Below are positions 12,385 through 20,749 of a stretch of DNA of 64,000 bases, piece by piece. The stretch is from Roseomonas acroporae. GTDB taxonomy: Bacteria > Pseudomonadota > Alphaproteobacteria > Acetobacterales > Acetobacteraceae. The DNA is taken from assembly GCF_023223525.1 (NCBI RefSeq), contig NZ_JALPRX010000086.1, forward strand, positions 1-64,000. The letters are read 5' to 3'. Under the pieces are notes generated by a model. It was not told the DNA's origin. It ran no database searches and worked only from the letters and a program-made list of their open reading frames with translations. A program made the position numbers and the translations under genes. Every line of letters starts with the position of its first letter. Position 1 is the first letter of the stretch.

Positions 12385-13284
12385 TCAAGGCCGCGGGGCC
12401 GATCCGGCCGGCGACCCGCTGCCGCCGCCCGCCACCCAGGCCTCGCAGCAGCGCTTCGCCAGCGCCCGCACGCGGCCGATGAAGGCGGCGCGCTCGGTCA
12501 CGCTGATGGCGCCGCGCGCATCCAGCAGGTTGAAGCTGTGGCTGGCCTTGATGCACTGGTCATAGGCCGGCAGGGCGAGGCCCCGCCCCACCAGCGCGGC
12601 GCATTCGCGCTCCGCGTCCTCGAAGTGGCGGAACAGCAGGCCGGTATCGGCATGCTCGAAGCTGTAGGCGCTGTACTCGCGCTCGGCGCGCAGGAACACG
12701 TCGCCGTAGGTGACGCCCCGGCCGTTGAAGTCGAGGTCGTAGACCCGCTCCACGCCCTGGATGTACATGGCGAGGCGTTCCAGCCCGTAGGTCAGCTCCA
12801 CCGCCGGCACCTCGCAGGGGATGCCGCCGACCTGCTGGAAGTAGGTGAACTGCGTCACCTCCATCCCGTCGCACCACACCTCCCAGCCGAGGCCCCAGGC
12901 GCCGAGCGTGGGGCTCTCCCAGTCGTCCTCGACGAAGCGGATGTCGTGCTCGAGCGGGTCGATGCCGAGACGGCGGTAGCTTTCCACCAGCAGGCCCTGC
13001 GGGTCGGCGGGGCCGGGCTTCAGGATCACCTGGTACTGGTAGTAGTGGCCGAGCCGGTTCGGGTTCTCGCCGTAGCGCCCGTCGGAGGGGCGGCGGGAAG
13101 GCTGCACGTAGGCGGCGCGCCAGGGCTGCGGGCCCAGGGCACGCAGCGTGGTCGCCGGGTGGAAGGTGCCCGCCCCCATCTCCATGTCGTAGGGCTGCAG
13201 GATGACGCAGCCCTGCTCCGACCAGAAGTTGTGCAGTCGCAGGATGATGTCCTGGAAGCTCGGCGGCTTCCCTCGTGTGCTCAT
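12385..13284 (-). CDS. glyQ: Glycine--tRNA ligase alpha subunit
   Basis: This catalytic alpha subunit has 299 residues, the normal family length. It begins at an ATG giving [21 protein letters not shown], followed by [30 protein letters not shown], the nearly invariant class II synthetase motif of GlyQ, and [20 protein letters not shown]. Upstream in-frame codons are rejected because they run past the conserved start. It pairs with GlyS downstream. The gene is divergent from the deaminase gene; the 226-base gap must carry both promoters, but I cannot assign them with confidence. Confidence 0.97.
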   Translation of the reverse strand: MSTRGKPPSFQDIILRLHNFWSEQGCVILQPYDMEMGAGTFHPATTLRALGPQPWRAAYVQPSRRPSDGRYGENPNRLGHYYQYQVILKPGPADPQGLLVESYRRLGIDPLEHDIRFVEDDWESPTLGAWGLGWEVWCDGMEVTQFTYFQQVGGIPCEVPAVELTYGLERLAMYIQGVERVYDLDFNGRGVTYGDVFLRAEREYSAYSFEHADTGLLFRHFEDAERECAALVGRGLALPAYDQCIKASHSFNLLDARGAISVTERAAFIGRVRALAKRCCEAWVAGGGSGSPAGSAPRP

Positions 13285-13510
13285 GCGCGGCAGGAACCCC
13301 GACCAACGGAACCGGTCAAGGGACCGGGTGTGCGGTGCAGCATAAGGGGATGCCCGTGGCCTGGGCAAGGCAAGCCGTCCGGACGTGCAACCGATGCGCT
13401 CCTTTCGCCCCCGGATCCGTGCCAACCGGGCCCACACCCCCGGCCCTGATCCTGGGACTGGCAGCCCGGACCGCTCCGGCCGAGGATGGTCGGGCGCGAA
13501 GGAGGATGCT

Positions 13511-14005
13511 GTGTACGAGGAACGCTTCATGCGCCGGGCCATCGCCCTCTCGGCCCGGGCGCTCGACCATCCCGGCAGCGAGCCCTTCGGCGCCGTGGTG
13601 GTGCGCGACGGCGCGATCGTCGGCGAGGGCTTCAACCGCGCCGCCGCGCACCACGATCCCACCGCGCACGGCGAGATCGAGGCGATCCGCGACGCCTGCC
13701 GTCGCCTGCGATGCACCGACCTCGCCGGCTGCGAGCTCTACACCTCCTGCGAGCCCTGCGCGCTCTGCGCGGCGGCGATGGCGATCGCCGGGATCGGCAC
13801 CTTCCACTACGCCGCCTCGCTCGACCAGTCGGAGCGCGCCCTCGCCGCCCTGCCCGCCGGGCTGCGCCCCGCCATCACCCCGGCCGCGATCCGGGCAGCC
13901 GCCGCGACTCCGGGCCGCGACCGCGCCAGCCAGATGCTCGATGCCGAGGCGGTCGCGGTGCTGGAGCGCTGGGCGGCCCGGGCAGGGTCCGGTCCCGGGG
14001 CCTGA
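13511..14005 (+). CDS. Nucleoside/base deaminase of the cytidine-deaminase-like fold
   Basis: The zinc-dependent deaminase has 164 residues. The GTG start at 13511 is chosen because an AGGAGG Shine-Dalgarno lies five to ten bases upstream; a longer ATG frame from 13385 has no such support. The active-site pair is clear: H-G-E at residues 53-55 (zinc His and proton-shuttling Glu) and CEPCALC at 80-86 (two zinc cysteines). The C-terminal part resembles guanine deaminase-like proteins more than the tRNA adenosine deaminase TadA, but the substrate is not certain. Confidence 0.85.
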   Translation: MYEERFMRRAIALSARALDHPGSEPFGAVVVRDGAIVGEGFNRAAAHHDPTAHGEIEAIRDACRRLRCTDLAGCELYTSCEPCALCAAAMAIAGIGTFHYAASLDQSERALAALPAGLRPAITPAAIRAAAATPGRDRASQMLDAEAVAVLERWAARAGSGPGA

Positions 14006-14060
14006 CGCGTCACCCGGCGGTCTGCTTCCTTGCCGGCCGGACGGACGGATCCGGGAGCCG

Positions 14061-14549
14061 TCATCGAGGCGGCGCGGGCGGGCGGTCCGGCCGGCGCACC
14101 GCCCAGTAGGTCGCCCCGCCCGCCAGACCGCCCGCCATCCCCACCACCAGGAAACCCGCCGCCACGTCCGGCGTGATGTCCGACGCCCCGGCCAGCCGGA
14201 ACAGGACGGCCGGCAGCAGCATCGCCACGCCGCCGGCCAGCACGCCGGCCACCGCGTGGTCGCGCAGCCCGGTGCGGCGCAGCCGCCGCAGCAGCGCGTC
14301 CGTTGCCCAGCAGGCGAGCGCGACCAGCGGCGCCACGACGATCAGCATGACGTGTCCGCCGACCAGGGCGGCCAGGAAGAGGGCCACTATCCCGGCCGGC
14401 CAGGCCGCCGGCTCCGTCACCAAGCAGGCGAAGGCGAGGGCACCGGCCAGATAGGCCGCCGGGATCGCCGTCAGGGTGGCGCCGAGGCGGCTTCCCGCGA
14501 CCGGCGCCGCCCCGGATGTCCCCATGCCCGCTGCCCGTCGCATCGCCAT
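14061..14549 (-). CDS. Small polytopic membrane protein of unknown function
   Basis: This 162-residue protein has four strongly hydrophobic segments: AIPAAYLAGALAFACLV, GIVALFLAALVGGHVMLIV, AGVLAGGVAMLLPAVLF and FLVVGMAGGLAGGATYWAV. The loops carry basic residues (LLRRLRRTGLRD) consistent with an inner-membrane topology. I recognise no family. ATG 14549 is preferred over GTG 14558 because an AGGG lies eight bases upstream. The gene is convergent with the deaminase gene and divergent from the stress-type gene at 14708. Confidence 0.65.
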   Translation of the reverse strand: MAMRRAAGMGTSGAAPVAGSRLGATLTAIPAAYLAGALAFACLVTEPAAWPAGIVALFLAALVGGHVMLIVVAPLVALACWATDALLRRLRRTGLRDHAVAGVLAGGVAMLLPAVLFRLAGASDITPDVAAGFLVVGMAGGLAGGATYWAVRRPDRPPAPPR

Positions 14550-14591
14550 ACCGCGCACCCTGGCAAGGCCTGCTTACGGACCGGCACCGTT

Positions 14592-14645
14592 CCGGCGCCG
14601 CGACCCTGGCACCGCGACCCTGGCGCCGCGCCCCTGGCGCCGCGA
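14592..14645. repeat. Short tandem repeat, unit about 15 bases
   Basis: Three imperfect head-to-tail copies of a unit close to ACCCTGGCGCCGCG lie between the divergent genes at 14549 and 14708. They sit immediately upstream of the candidate stress promoter at 14651-14675. Slippage here could change spacing but would not affect a reading frame. Confidence 0.6.
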
Positions 14646-14650
14646 TCGGG

Positions 14651-14675
14651 CGAACCCTGCGATGCCTGCCGCGTT
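14651..14675 (+). promoter_or_regulatory. Candidate EcfG-type general stress promoter
   Basis: CGAAC (14651-14655), exactly 16 bases, then CGTT (14672-14675). The alphaproteobacterial general stress sigma consensus is GGAAC-N16/17-CGTT, so there is one mismatch. It lies 32 bases before the ATG of the downstream stress-type gene, a normal leader length. A complete EcfG/NepR/PhyR module is present in this window at 36-40 kb. Confidence 0.5.
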
Positions 14676-14707
14676 GCCCCGGGCAGCAGCCAGGAAAGGC
14701 GAACGCC

Positions 14708-15076
14708 ATGTCCGATCACAAGTCGACCAGGTCCGCGGAGCAGAAGGTCGAGACCGCCGTGGTCGATACCTTCCCCGCCAGCGACCCCTCCTCCGCCACC
14801 GCCGCCGCCGGCAGCCGGGCCGTCGATCCCGCCGACATGATGCACGCCGCCGGCTCGCAGCCGGAGGGCGCCACCTCGCCGGTCGCCGCCCGTTTCCCGG
14901 ACAGGGAGGCCGCCAAGCTGGCCGTGGAGAAGGTGGTGCGCGAAGGCCCGCTGGACCGTCGCCGCGCGGAGATCACCACGGACGACGACGGCGCCGTGGT
15001 CGAGGTGCAGGCCACCCCCGCCGACGCCCACCGCGTCGCCGACCTGCTGACCCAGGAAGGCGGCCAGCGGATCTGA
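14708..15076 (+). CDS. Small hydrophilic protein with DTFPASDP motif, probable stress protein
   Basis: The 122-residue protein has VVDTFPASDPSS near residue 20, a motif recurring in short uncharacterised alphaproteobacterial proteins. The C-terminal part (FPDREAAKLAVEKVVREG ... AVVEVQATPADAHRVADLLTQEGG) looks like a single alpha/beta fold of the ferredoxin-like kind. There is no signal peptide or membrane segment. An AGGAAAGG Shine-Dalgarno lies upstream of ATG 14708. Its promoter resembles the EcfG consensus, which suggests induction in general stress. Biochemical function is unknown. Confidence 0.75.
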   Translation: MSDHKSTRSAEQKVETAVVDTFPASDPSSATAAAGSRAVDPADMMHAAGSQPEGATSPVAARFPDREAAKLAVEKVVREGPLDRRRAEITTDDDGAVVEVQATPADAHRVADLLTQEGGQRI

Positions 15077-15212
15077 GCGGATCGCCGTCGGGCGGATCCT
15101 TGCCGGGCGCACCGCCGTCGGGCGGACGCGCCCGCGGCGCGCTTGCGGTGGGAGGATCGGGCGGCGCTCCGGGCTGCCCGATCGGTGCGCGCGGTAAGGC
15201 CCCTCGCCGGGC

Positions 15213-16247
15213 TCAGTGGCCGCCGGGCACGCCCTTGCTGGTGGAATACTCGAAGTGCAGCGCCTCGCCCGGGAAGACGCGCGGGTGGATGGCGTGCGCG
15301 GCCATCGCCGCCTCCGAGAAGCCCTGGAGGATCAGCTTCAGCTTGCCCGGATAGGTCGCGATGTCGCCGATCGCGTAGACCCCGTCCATGCTGGTGGCAC
15401 AGGTGGCGGGTTCCACCGCGACGTGGTGCCGGTCCAGGCCGAGCCCCCACTCCGCGACCGGACCCAGCTCGGTCGATAGCCCGTAGAAGGGCAGCAGCAC
15501 GTCGGCCGGCACGGCCTTCGTCTCGCCCTTCAGGGTCGCCAGCACCACGGCGGTGAGGCTGGTGCCGTCCCCCTCCAGCCCGTGCAGCTGGTACGGGATC
15601 GCCAGTTCCACCTCGCCGCGCGCCGCCGCCGCGTCCAGGCGGGCCGCGCTTTCCGGGGCGGCGCGGAATTTCGGCCGGCGGTGCACCACCGTCACCTTCG
15701 CCGCCACCTCCTTCAGCGACAGCGCCCAGTCCACCGCCGAGTCGCCGCCGCCGGCGATCACCACCCGCTTGCCGCGGTACTCCTCGCGGCGCGCCACCAG
15801 GTAGCGCACCGCGCCGCCCGCCTCGTAGCCCGCCAGCCCCTCCAGCGGCGGCCGGTTCGGCCCGAAGGCGCCGGCGCCGGCGGCGATGATCACCGCCCTG
15901 GCCCGCACCACGTCGCCACCCGAGGTGCCGAGCACGAGGCGCCCCTCCGGCCCCTCCCCCTCGCGCGCCAGCGTCTCCACCCGACGCCCGAGCAGGTAGA
16001 GCGGCGTGAAGGGGGCCGCCTGCGCCTCCAGCCGCTCGATCAGCGCGCCGGCGTCGATCGCAGGATGCGCCGGGATGTCGTAGATCGGCTTCTCCGGATA
16101 GAGCGCGCTGCACTGGCCGCCGACCGCGTCCAGCGCGTCGATCACCACGCATTTCATCCGCAGCATCCCGCACTCGAACACCGCGAACAGGCCGGCGGGA
16201 CCGGCGCCGATCACGGCGACGTCGGTCTCGATCGAGGTCTGGGTCAT
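15213..16247 (-). CDS. Ferredoxin/flavodoxin--NADP(+) reductase, thioredoxin-reductase-like type
   Basis: The 344-residue cytosolic flavoprotein begins MTQTSIETDVAVIGAGPAGL, with the FAD-binding GxGxxG at about residues 13-18. A second dinucleotide-binding site for NADPH follows (VVIAGGGDSAVDWAL near 155), and the C-terminal MDGVYAIGDIATYPGKLKLILQGF segment binds the flavin. The thioredoxin reductase CxxC pair is absent where expected, and the C-terminal extension ending in EYSTSKGVPGGH is typical of the FNR type, so I favour ferredoxin reductase over thioredoxin reductase. The longer frame up to 16388 lacks homology and is rejected. Confidence 0.9.
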   Translation of the reverse strand: MTQTSIETDVAVIGAGPAGLFAVFECGMLRMKCVVIDALDAVGGQCSALYPEKPIYDIPAHPAIDAGALIERLEAQAAPFTPLYLLGRRVETLAREGEGPEGRLVLGTSGGDVVRARAVIIAAGAGAFGPNRPPLEGLAGYEAGGAVRYLVARREEYRGKRVVIAGGGDSAVDWALSLKEVAAKVTVVHRRPKFRAAPESAARLDAAAARGEVELAIPYQLHGLEGDGTSLTAVVLATLKGETKAVPADVLLPFYGLSTELGPVAEWGLGLDRHHVAVEPATCATSMDGVYAIGDIATYPGKLKLILQGFSEAAMAAHAIHPRVFPGEALHFEYSTSKGVPGGH

Positions 16248-16514
16248 GGGCTGCTCCACTCGGTTCGGCCGCCGCGCGCCCCGCGCCGCGGCCCGGTCCG
16301 GACCCGCGGGCCCGAACCTGAAGTCCAGGACTGGGAGCCGGCCGCGGCGCGCGGGGGGCGCCGGCCCGGCATGCGCGCGCGGCGGCATCCGGCCCCTTGC
16401 GCGAACGGCGCCTCATAGGGGAGATGGGGCGGGGATCATAGCCGGAATGGAGGCGCGGGGACGGCGGGGCCATCCGCCGCGCCGCCGCGCGCGCCCCATG
16501 GGACAGATTCGGGG

Positions 16515-17051
16515 ATGGATGCGACGACCGTGACCTTGCCCGACCTCGCCGCCACGCACCGCCTCGCGGCGCGCTGCGCGTCGATGCTGCGGCCGGGCGA
16601 CGCCGTGCTGCTCGACGGCCCGCTGGGCGCCGGCAAGAGCGAGTTCGCCCGCGCCCTGCTGCGGGCCCTGGCCGGCGACCCGGCGCTGGAGGTGCCCTCC
16701 CCGTCCTTCACCCTGGTCCAGGGCTATGCCCTGCCCGGCGGCCCGGCCGGGAGCGCGGCCCACCACCTCGACCTCTACCGCCTCGCCGGCCCCGACGAGA
16801 TGGCCGAGCTGGGCTGGGAGGAGGCGCGCGAGGGCATCGTGCTGGTGGAATGGCCGGACCGGCTCGGCCCGCTCCGCCCGGCAGACGCCCTCGCCATCAC
16901 CCTCGCCCCGCTGCCCGCCGACCCGGATGCCCGGCTCGCCACCCTGTCCGGCTGGCCGGATCGCCTGCCCGCCCTGCTCGATGCCCCGGCGGCCAGCGGG
17001 ACATCCGGCGGGACATCCGGCGGGACGCCCGGCGCGGCAAGGAGCGCATGA
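16515..17051 (+). CDS. tsaE: tRNA threonylcarbamoyladenosine biosynthesis ATPase TsaE
   Basis: TsaE is the ATPase partner of TsaB/TsaD in making the t6A37 modification of ANN-decoding tRNAs. The 178-residue protein has a Walker A motif GPLGAGKS at residues 35-42, VPSPSFTLVQGY in switch I, HLDLYRL and the LVEWPDRL motif near 110. The last 20 residues are a Gly/Ser/Thr repeat (SGGTSGGTPG) encoded by a 12-base tandem repeat at about 17000-17034, absent from typical TsaE proteins. The stop overlaps the amgK start (ATGA), so the genes are translationally coupled. Confidence 0.95.
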   Translation: MDATTVTLPDLAATHRLAARCASMLRPGDAVLLDGPLGAGKSEFARALLRALAGDPALEVPSPSFTLVQGYALPGGPAGSAAHHLDLYRLAGPDEMAELGWEEAREGIVLVEWPDRLGPLRPADALAITLAPLPADPDARLATLSGWPDRLPALLDAPAASGTSGGTSGGTPGAARSA

Positions 17052-18169
17052 AGGACCGCATGCGACGCGACCCCGACGACTTCCTCGCCGCGCACGGCTA
17101 TGGCCGGGCGCGGCGCGAGCCGCTGCCCGCCGATGCCAGCTTCCGCCGCTACGTCCGGCTGCACCCGGCGGCGCCCGGCCAGCCGGCGGCGCTGCTCATG
17201 GACGCACCGCCACCGGAGGATGTCCGCCCGTTCCTGCGCATCGGCGGCCACATCGCCTCGATCGAGCTGTCGGCGCCGCGCATCCTGGCGGCGGACGCCG
17301 CGGCCGGCCTGCTGCTGCTGGAGGATTTCGGCGACGCCACCCACGCCGCGCTGCTCGACGCCGGCGCCGACCCGCTGCCGCTCTACCTGGAGGCCGCCGA
17401 GACCCTGGCCGCGCTGCACGCCGCGCCGCCGCCGCCCGGCCTGCCGGCCTGGGACGGCGCCGCCATGGCCAGCGCCGCCGCCGGCACCTTCCTCGACTGG
17501 TGGTGGCCCGCCGCCTTCGGTGCCCCGCCCTCCGCCGCGCGGCGCGCCGGCTTCCTGGCGGCGGTGCGCGACATGCTCGCCCCCTTCCCGGGCGCCGCGC
17601 TGGTGCACCGCGACTACTTCCCCGCCAACCTGATGCGCCTCGAAGGCCGCGACGGGCCCCGTCGCACCGGCATCCTGGACTTCCAGGACGCGGCGCTCGG
17701 CCATCCCGCCTACGACCTCGTCTCGCTGGTCGAGGATGCGAGGCGCGACGTGCCGGCGGCGGTGCGCGAGGCCGCCATCGCCCGTTACGCCGAGGGCAGC
17801 CCCGGCCTGGACACGGCGGATTTCGCCGCCGCCATGGCCGCGCACGCGGCGGTGCGGCACCTGCGCGTCGCGTCGCTCTGGGTGCGGCTCGAGCGGCGCG
17901 ACGGCAAGCCCCGCTACCTGCGCCACGGGCCACGCTGCTGGGCGCTGCTCGACCGCGCGCTGCGCCATCCCGCCGCCGCGCCGCTCGCCGCCTTCCTCGA
18001 CGCCGAGGTGCCGGCCGCCCTGCGCCGCAACCCCGACCCGGTCCCGTCCGATCTCCTCCCCGGTCCGCTTCCCCCCGGTCCGCTTCCCCCCGATCCGCTC
18101 CCCCCCGATCCGCTCCCCCCCGATCCGCTCCCCCCCGATCCGCTCCCCAAAGAGGGAAACGCCCCATGA
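17048..18169 (+). CDS. amgK: N-acetylmuramate/N-acetylglucosamine kinase AmgK (APH family)
   Basis: AmgK phosphorylates MurNAc at C1 in the cell-wall recycling route that bypasses de novo UDP-MurNAc synthesis. The 373-residue protein has the aminoglycoside phosphotransferase kinase fold: catalytic loop LVHRDYFPANLMRL near residue 190 and metal-binding ILDFQDAALGHPAYDLVSL near 215. Its C-terminal about 35 residues are a Pro/Leu/Asp repeat (PLPPD units) encoded by a 15-base minisatellite and are probably dispensable. It overlaps tsaE (ATGA) upstream and murU (ATGA) downstream; this order supports the AmgK rather than an antibiotic-kinase assignment. Confidence 0.92.
   Translation: MKDRMRRDPDDFLAAHGYGRARREPLPADASFRRYVRLHPAAPGQPAALLMDAPPPEDVRPFLRIGGHIASIELSAPRILAADAAAGLLLLEDFGDATHAALLDAGADPLPLYLEAAETLAALHAAPPPPGLPAWDGAAMASAAAGTFLDWWWPAAFGAPPSAARRAGFLAAVRDMLAPFPGAALVHRDYFPANLMRLEGRDGPRRTGILDFQDAALGHPAYDLVSLVEDARRDVPAAVREAAIARYAEGSPGLDTADFAAAMAAHAAVRHLRVASLWVRLERRDGKPRYLRHGPRCWALLDRALRHPAAAPLAAFLDAEVPAALRRNPDPVPSDLLPGPLPPGPLPPDPLPPDPLPPDPLPPDPLPKEGNAP
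18053..18149 (+). repeat. Coding minisatellite, 15-base unit
   Basis: About six head-to-tail copies of CGATCCGCTCCCCCC (early copies read GGTCCGCTTCCCCCC) form the 3' end of amgK. Since 15 is a multiple of three, copy-number change would lengthen or shorten the PLPPD tail without a frameshift. The last copies are nearly identical, indicating recent expansion. Confidence 0.9.
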
Positions 18170-18933
18170 TCCAGCCCCGCCACGCCATGGTGCTGGCCGC
18201 CGGCCTCGCCACCCGCATGCGGCCGTTGACCGACGACACCCCCAAGGCGCTGCTGCGGCTCGGCGGCCGCAGCCTGCTCGACTGCGCGCTGGACCGGCTG
18301 GAGGCGGCGGGCATCGCCCGGGTGGTGGTGAACGCGCACTGGCATGCCGACCAGATCGAGGCCGCCCTGGCGCGGCGCGCCGACGCGGAGGAAGGGCCGG
18401 CGACCGTGCTGCAGTACGAGGAGGTGCCGCTGGAGACCGGCGGCGGCGTGCTGCGCGCCCTGCCCCTCCTGGGCGACGCGCCCTTCGCAGCGGTCAACGG
18501 CGACGCCTACTGGCTGGACGGCCCCACCCCGGCGCTGCGCCGCCTCGCCGCCGCCTTCGACCCGGCGCGCATGGACGCGCTGCTGCTGCTGGTCCGCGCC
18601 GCGCAGGTGGATGGCGAGACCGGGCGCGGCGACTTCCTGCTGGACCCGCTCGGCGCCGCGCGACGGCCGCGCGAGCGCGAGATCGCGCCCTATGTCTTCG
18701 CCGGCGTGCAGATCCTCGCTCCCGCCCTGTTCGGGCCGGACGCGGAGGGCGCGGCCTCCGGAGAGGCGGCGGCGGGGAAGTTCAGCCTGAACCGCCTCTA
18801 CGACCGCGCCATCGAGGCGGGCCGCCTCTTCGGGCTGGTGCATGACGGCGTATGGTTCCATCTGTCCACCCCGCCCGATCTCGACAGGGCGGAGGCGTCG
18901 CTGCGCTCCGGGCTGGTCAAGGCGCAGTTCTGA
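18166..18933 (+). CDS. murU: N-acetylmuramate alpha-1-phosphate uridylyltransferase MurU
   Basis: MurU converts MurNAc-1-phosphate + UTP to UDP-MurNAc and acts directly after AmgK. The 255-residue protein starts MIQPRHAMVLAAGLATRMRPLTDDTPKALLRLGG, the nucleotidyltransferase signature GxGTRxRPxTxxxPKxL. It also has ETGGGVLRALPLL near residue 88, the metal-binding VNGDAYW near 106 and the conserved end HDGVWFHLSTPPDLDRAE. Start ATG 18166 overlaps the amgK stop. The genes form a peptidoglycan recycling operon. Confidence 0.94.
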   Translation: MIQPRHAMVLAAGLATRMRPLTDDTPKALLRLGGRSLLDCALDRLEAAGIARVVVNAHWHADQIEAALARRADAEEGPATVLQYEEVPLETGGGVLRALPLLGDAPFAAVNGDAYWLDGPTPALRRLAAAFDPARMDALLLLVRAAQVDGETGRGDFLLDPLGAARRPREREIAPYVFAGVQILAPALFGPDAEGAASGEAAAGKFSLNRLYDRAIEAGRLFGLVHDGVWFHLSTPPDLDRAEASLRSGLVKAQF

Positions 18934-19087
18934 ACTTCTCCCCCGGCCCGGCCCGCATCCCCGGCCCGCCCCCGCCGGATGCCCGATGCGGGGCCGCGCC
19001 GGGGCGGCGTGGCGACGCGGCGGCCGGTTCCATCCGGCCGCCCGCGTTCCGGCGGCGCGGGGCGCCGCCATGGGAGCAGAGGACGGC

Positions 19088-19546
19088 ATGGGCAGTGACA
19101 AACCGGGCTTCGCCTTCGACGCGGCCGGCATCCGCGCCTGGATGGACCGGCAGCGTGCCGAGCGCGAGGCGGAGCTTCGCGAGGCCGCGCGGCAGCGCCG
19201 GCAGGAGCAGCGGGCGCTGCACCGCGCCTTCCGCGAACGCCAGGTGCCACCCGACGCGCTCGAGCGGCTGCAGACCCTGGTGCGCCGCACCGCCCAGCGC
19301 GGCGAGCGGGAGGTGCTGGTCCTGCGCTTCCCCTCGGACTGGATGCACGACAGCGGCCGCTCCATCACCAGCGGCCAGCCCGACTGGCACGACAAGCTCG
19401 ACGGCTTCGCGGCCCGCGCCTACGAATTCTACCGGCGCGAGCTGCAGCCGCGCGGCTTCGACCTGCGGCCGGTCATCATGGACTATCCGGACGGCAAGCC
19501 GGGCGATGTCGGCATCTACCTGAGCTGGAAGACCGCGACCGACTGA
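19088..19546 (+). CDS. Hypothetical hydrophilic protein (152 aa)
   Basis: I do not recognise a family. The first 70 residues form a highly charged, probably coiled-coil helix (RQRAEREAELREAARQRRQEQ), followed by an alpha/beta region (EVLVLRFPSDWMHDSGRSI ... GFAARAYEFYRRELQPRGFDLRPVIMDYPDGKPGDVGIYLSW). ATG 19088 is chosen because AGAGGA ends four bases upstream. There is no signal or membrane segment. It lies between murU and addB, where many relatives have no gene, and could be co-transcribed with murU (154-base gap). Confidence 0.7.
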   Translation: MGSDKPGFAFDAAGIRAWMDRQRAEREAELREAARQRRQEQRALHRAFRERQVPPDALERLQTLVRRTAQRGEREVLVLRFPSDWMHDSGRSITSGQPDWHDKLDGFAARAYEFYRRELQPRGFDLRPVIMDYPDGKPGDVGIYLSWKTATD

Positions 19547-19693
19547 CGCCACCGTCACCATCGCTGTCCGGGCCGCCGCCCGGGTCTCGCCGCCGGCGGC
19601 ACGCCGCGGCGCGCCGTGGCCCGCCGCCTGCCGCGGGCCCGTTACCCCGGCGTGGATTCCCGCCCCGGCCGTCTCCGGCCGCCGGGCGGCCGC

Positions 19694-20650
19694 TCATCCC
19701 CGGCGCCGCGCCTGCAGCCTTTCGCGGAGCGCGCGGATTCGGGCCTCGTGCGCGGCCCAGTAGCGCTGGCTGTCGGCCTCGGTGCGCTGCCCGGTACGCA
19801 GCCGCACCAGCTCCGGCCGGGTCAGCCCGGTCCCGACCACCCGGCCCGGCGCGGCCACGCCGGCCGGCATGGCCGCCGCCGCCGGCAGCGCCACCCCGGC
19901 CGCCAGCGGCGAGCCGATGCCGGCAAGGTAGCCGACCGCGCGGCGGCAATACTCCACCGAGAGCGGCGACATCCATTCCTCGCCGTGCCCGGCGCGGTAC
20001 TTCATCAGCGCGCGGCAGACATCGCCCTCGGCGAGCTGCCAGGCGCGGGCCAGGTACGCCACGGCGAAGCGAAGGTTGGTGGTCGGCTCGCGCAGTTCCT
20101 CCGGGGTGCCCCGGAAGCCCAGCATCGCGGCGGTGTTGGGCAGGATCTGCATGATCCCGACCTCGCCGTCGAGCCCCGTCGCCTCTGGGTCGTAGGCGCT
20201 CTCCACCACCGCCACGGCGTCGGCGAGGGCCGGCGGCAGGCCGCGCTGCTCGGCCAGCCGATGGACCTCCGCGACGTAGCGGGCACGGCGCGCGGCGAAG
20301 GGCGTGGCGGGGGGCACCGGCACCGCCGGCAACGCGGCGCCGACGGCCGGCCCGCCGGCAAGCCGACCGGTCGCCGGCACGGCGGCCGAAGCCGACGGGA
20401 CCCCGGCCGCCGCCCTGCCGGAGGCCGGCGGCGCGGCACCGCCCGGCGCCGTCGCGGCTAAGGGGGCGGCTTCGGAAACGGCTGCCGGCGACGGCGGTGT
20501 TGCCGGCTGCCCCCGGACCGGGCCGGCAAGGCCGATCAGGATGGCGAGACCGAGCAGCGGCGCGCCATGGCGGCACGCATGCGTGAAGGCCGGCGGCTCG
20601 GCCCGGGCCGGGCCCGCCGGCCGCCGAAGCGGATCAGGTTGGTAGGACAC
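19694..20650 (-). CDS. Lytic transglycosylase (SLT domain), secreted
   Basis: The 318-residue exported murein hydrolase cleaves the MurNAc-GlcNAc bond to give anhydro-muropeptides. A GTG start gives an N-terminal signal anchor (LLGLAILIGLAGPVRG), then about 90 residues of Ala/Pro linker, then an SLT domain: catalytic Glu in AVAVVESAYDPEATG, GIMQILPNTAAMLGF, NLRFAVAYLARAW and ALMKYRAGHGE. The domain is compact and resembles the type-IV-secretion/phage-like SLT family. Its closeness to the MurNAc recycling genes fits cell-wall turnover, although it is on the other strand. Confidence 0.88.
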   Translation of the reverse strand: MSYQPDPLRRPAGPARAEPPAFTHACRHGAPLLGLAILIGLAGPVRGQPATPPSPAAVSEAAPLAATAPGGAAPPASGRAAAGVPSASAAVPATGRLAGGPAVGAALPAVPVPPATPFAARRARYVAEVHRLAEQRGLPPALADAVAVVESAYDPEATGLDGEVGIMQILPNTAAMLGFRGTPEELREPTTNLRFAVAYLARAWQLAEGDVCRALMKYRAGHGEEWMSPLSVEYCRRAVGYLAGIGSPLAAGVALPAAAAMPAGVAAPGRVVGTGLTRPELVRLRTGQRTEADSQRYWAAHEARIRALRERLQARRRG

Positions 20651-20749
20651 GGTCGCATTCTCGGCAGGCGGGCGGCCGTTCGCAAGCGCGTCGCGCGGCC
20701 TCTCCGCCCCGGGGGCCTGCCGGGGACGCCCGAACGTCCGCGGGCCGGC

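Noticed and set aside
18053-18149. Regular repeat array considered as a CRISPR
   Set aside because: The 15-base units are contiguous, without spacers, and form the coding end of amgK.
17048-18169. Aminoglycoside resistance kinase
   Set aside because: The APH fold is shared, but the overlap with murU and tsaE and the family motifs indicate the cell-wall recycling kinase AmgK.
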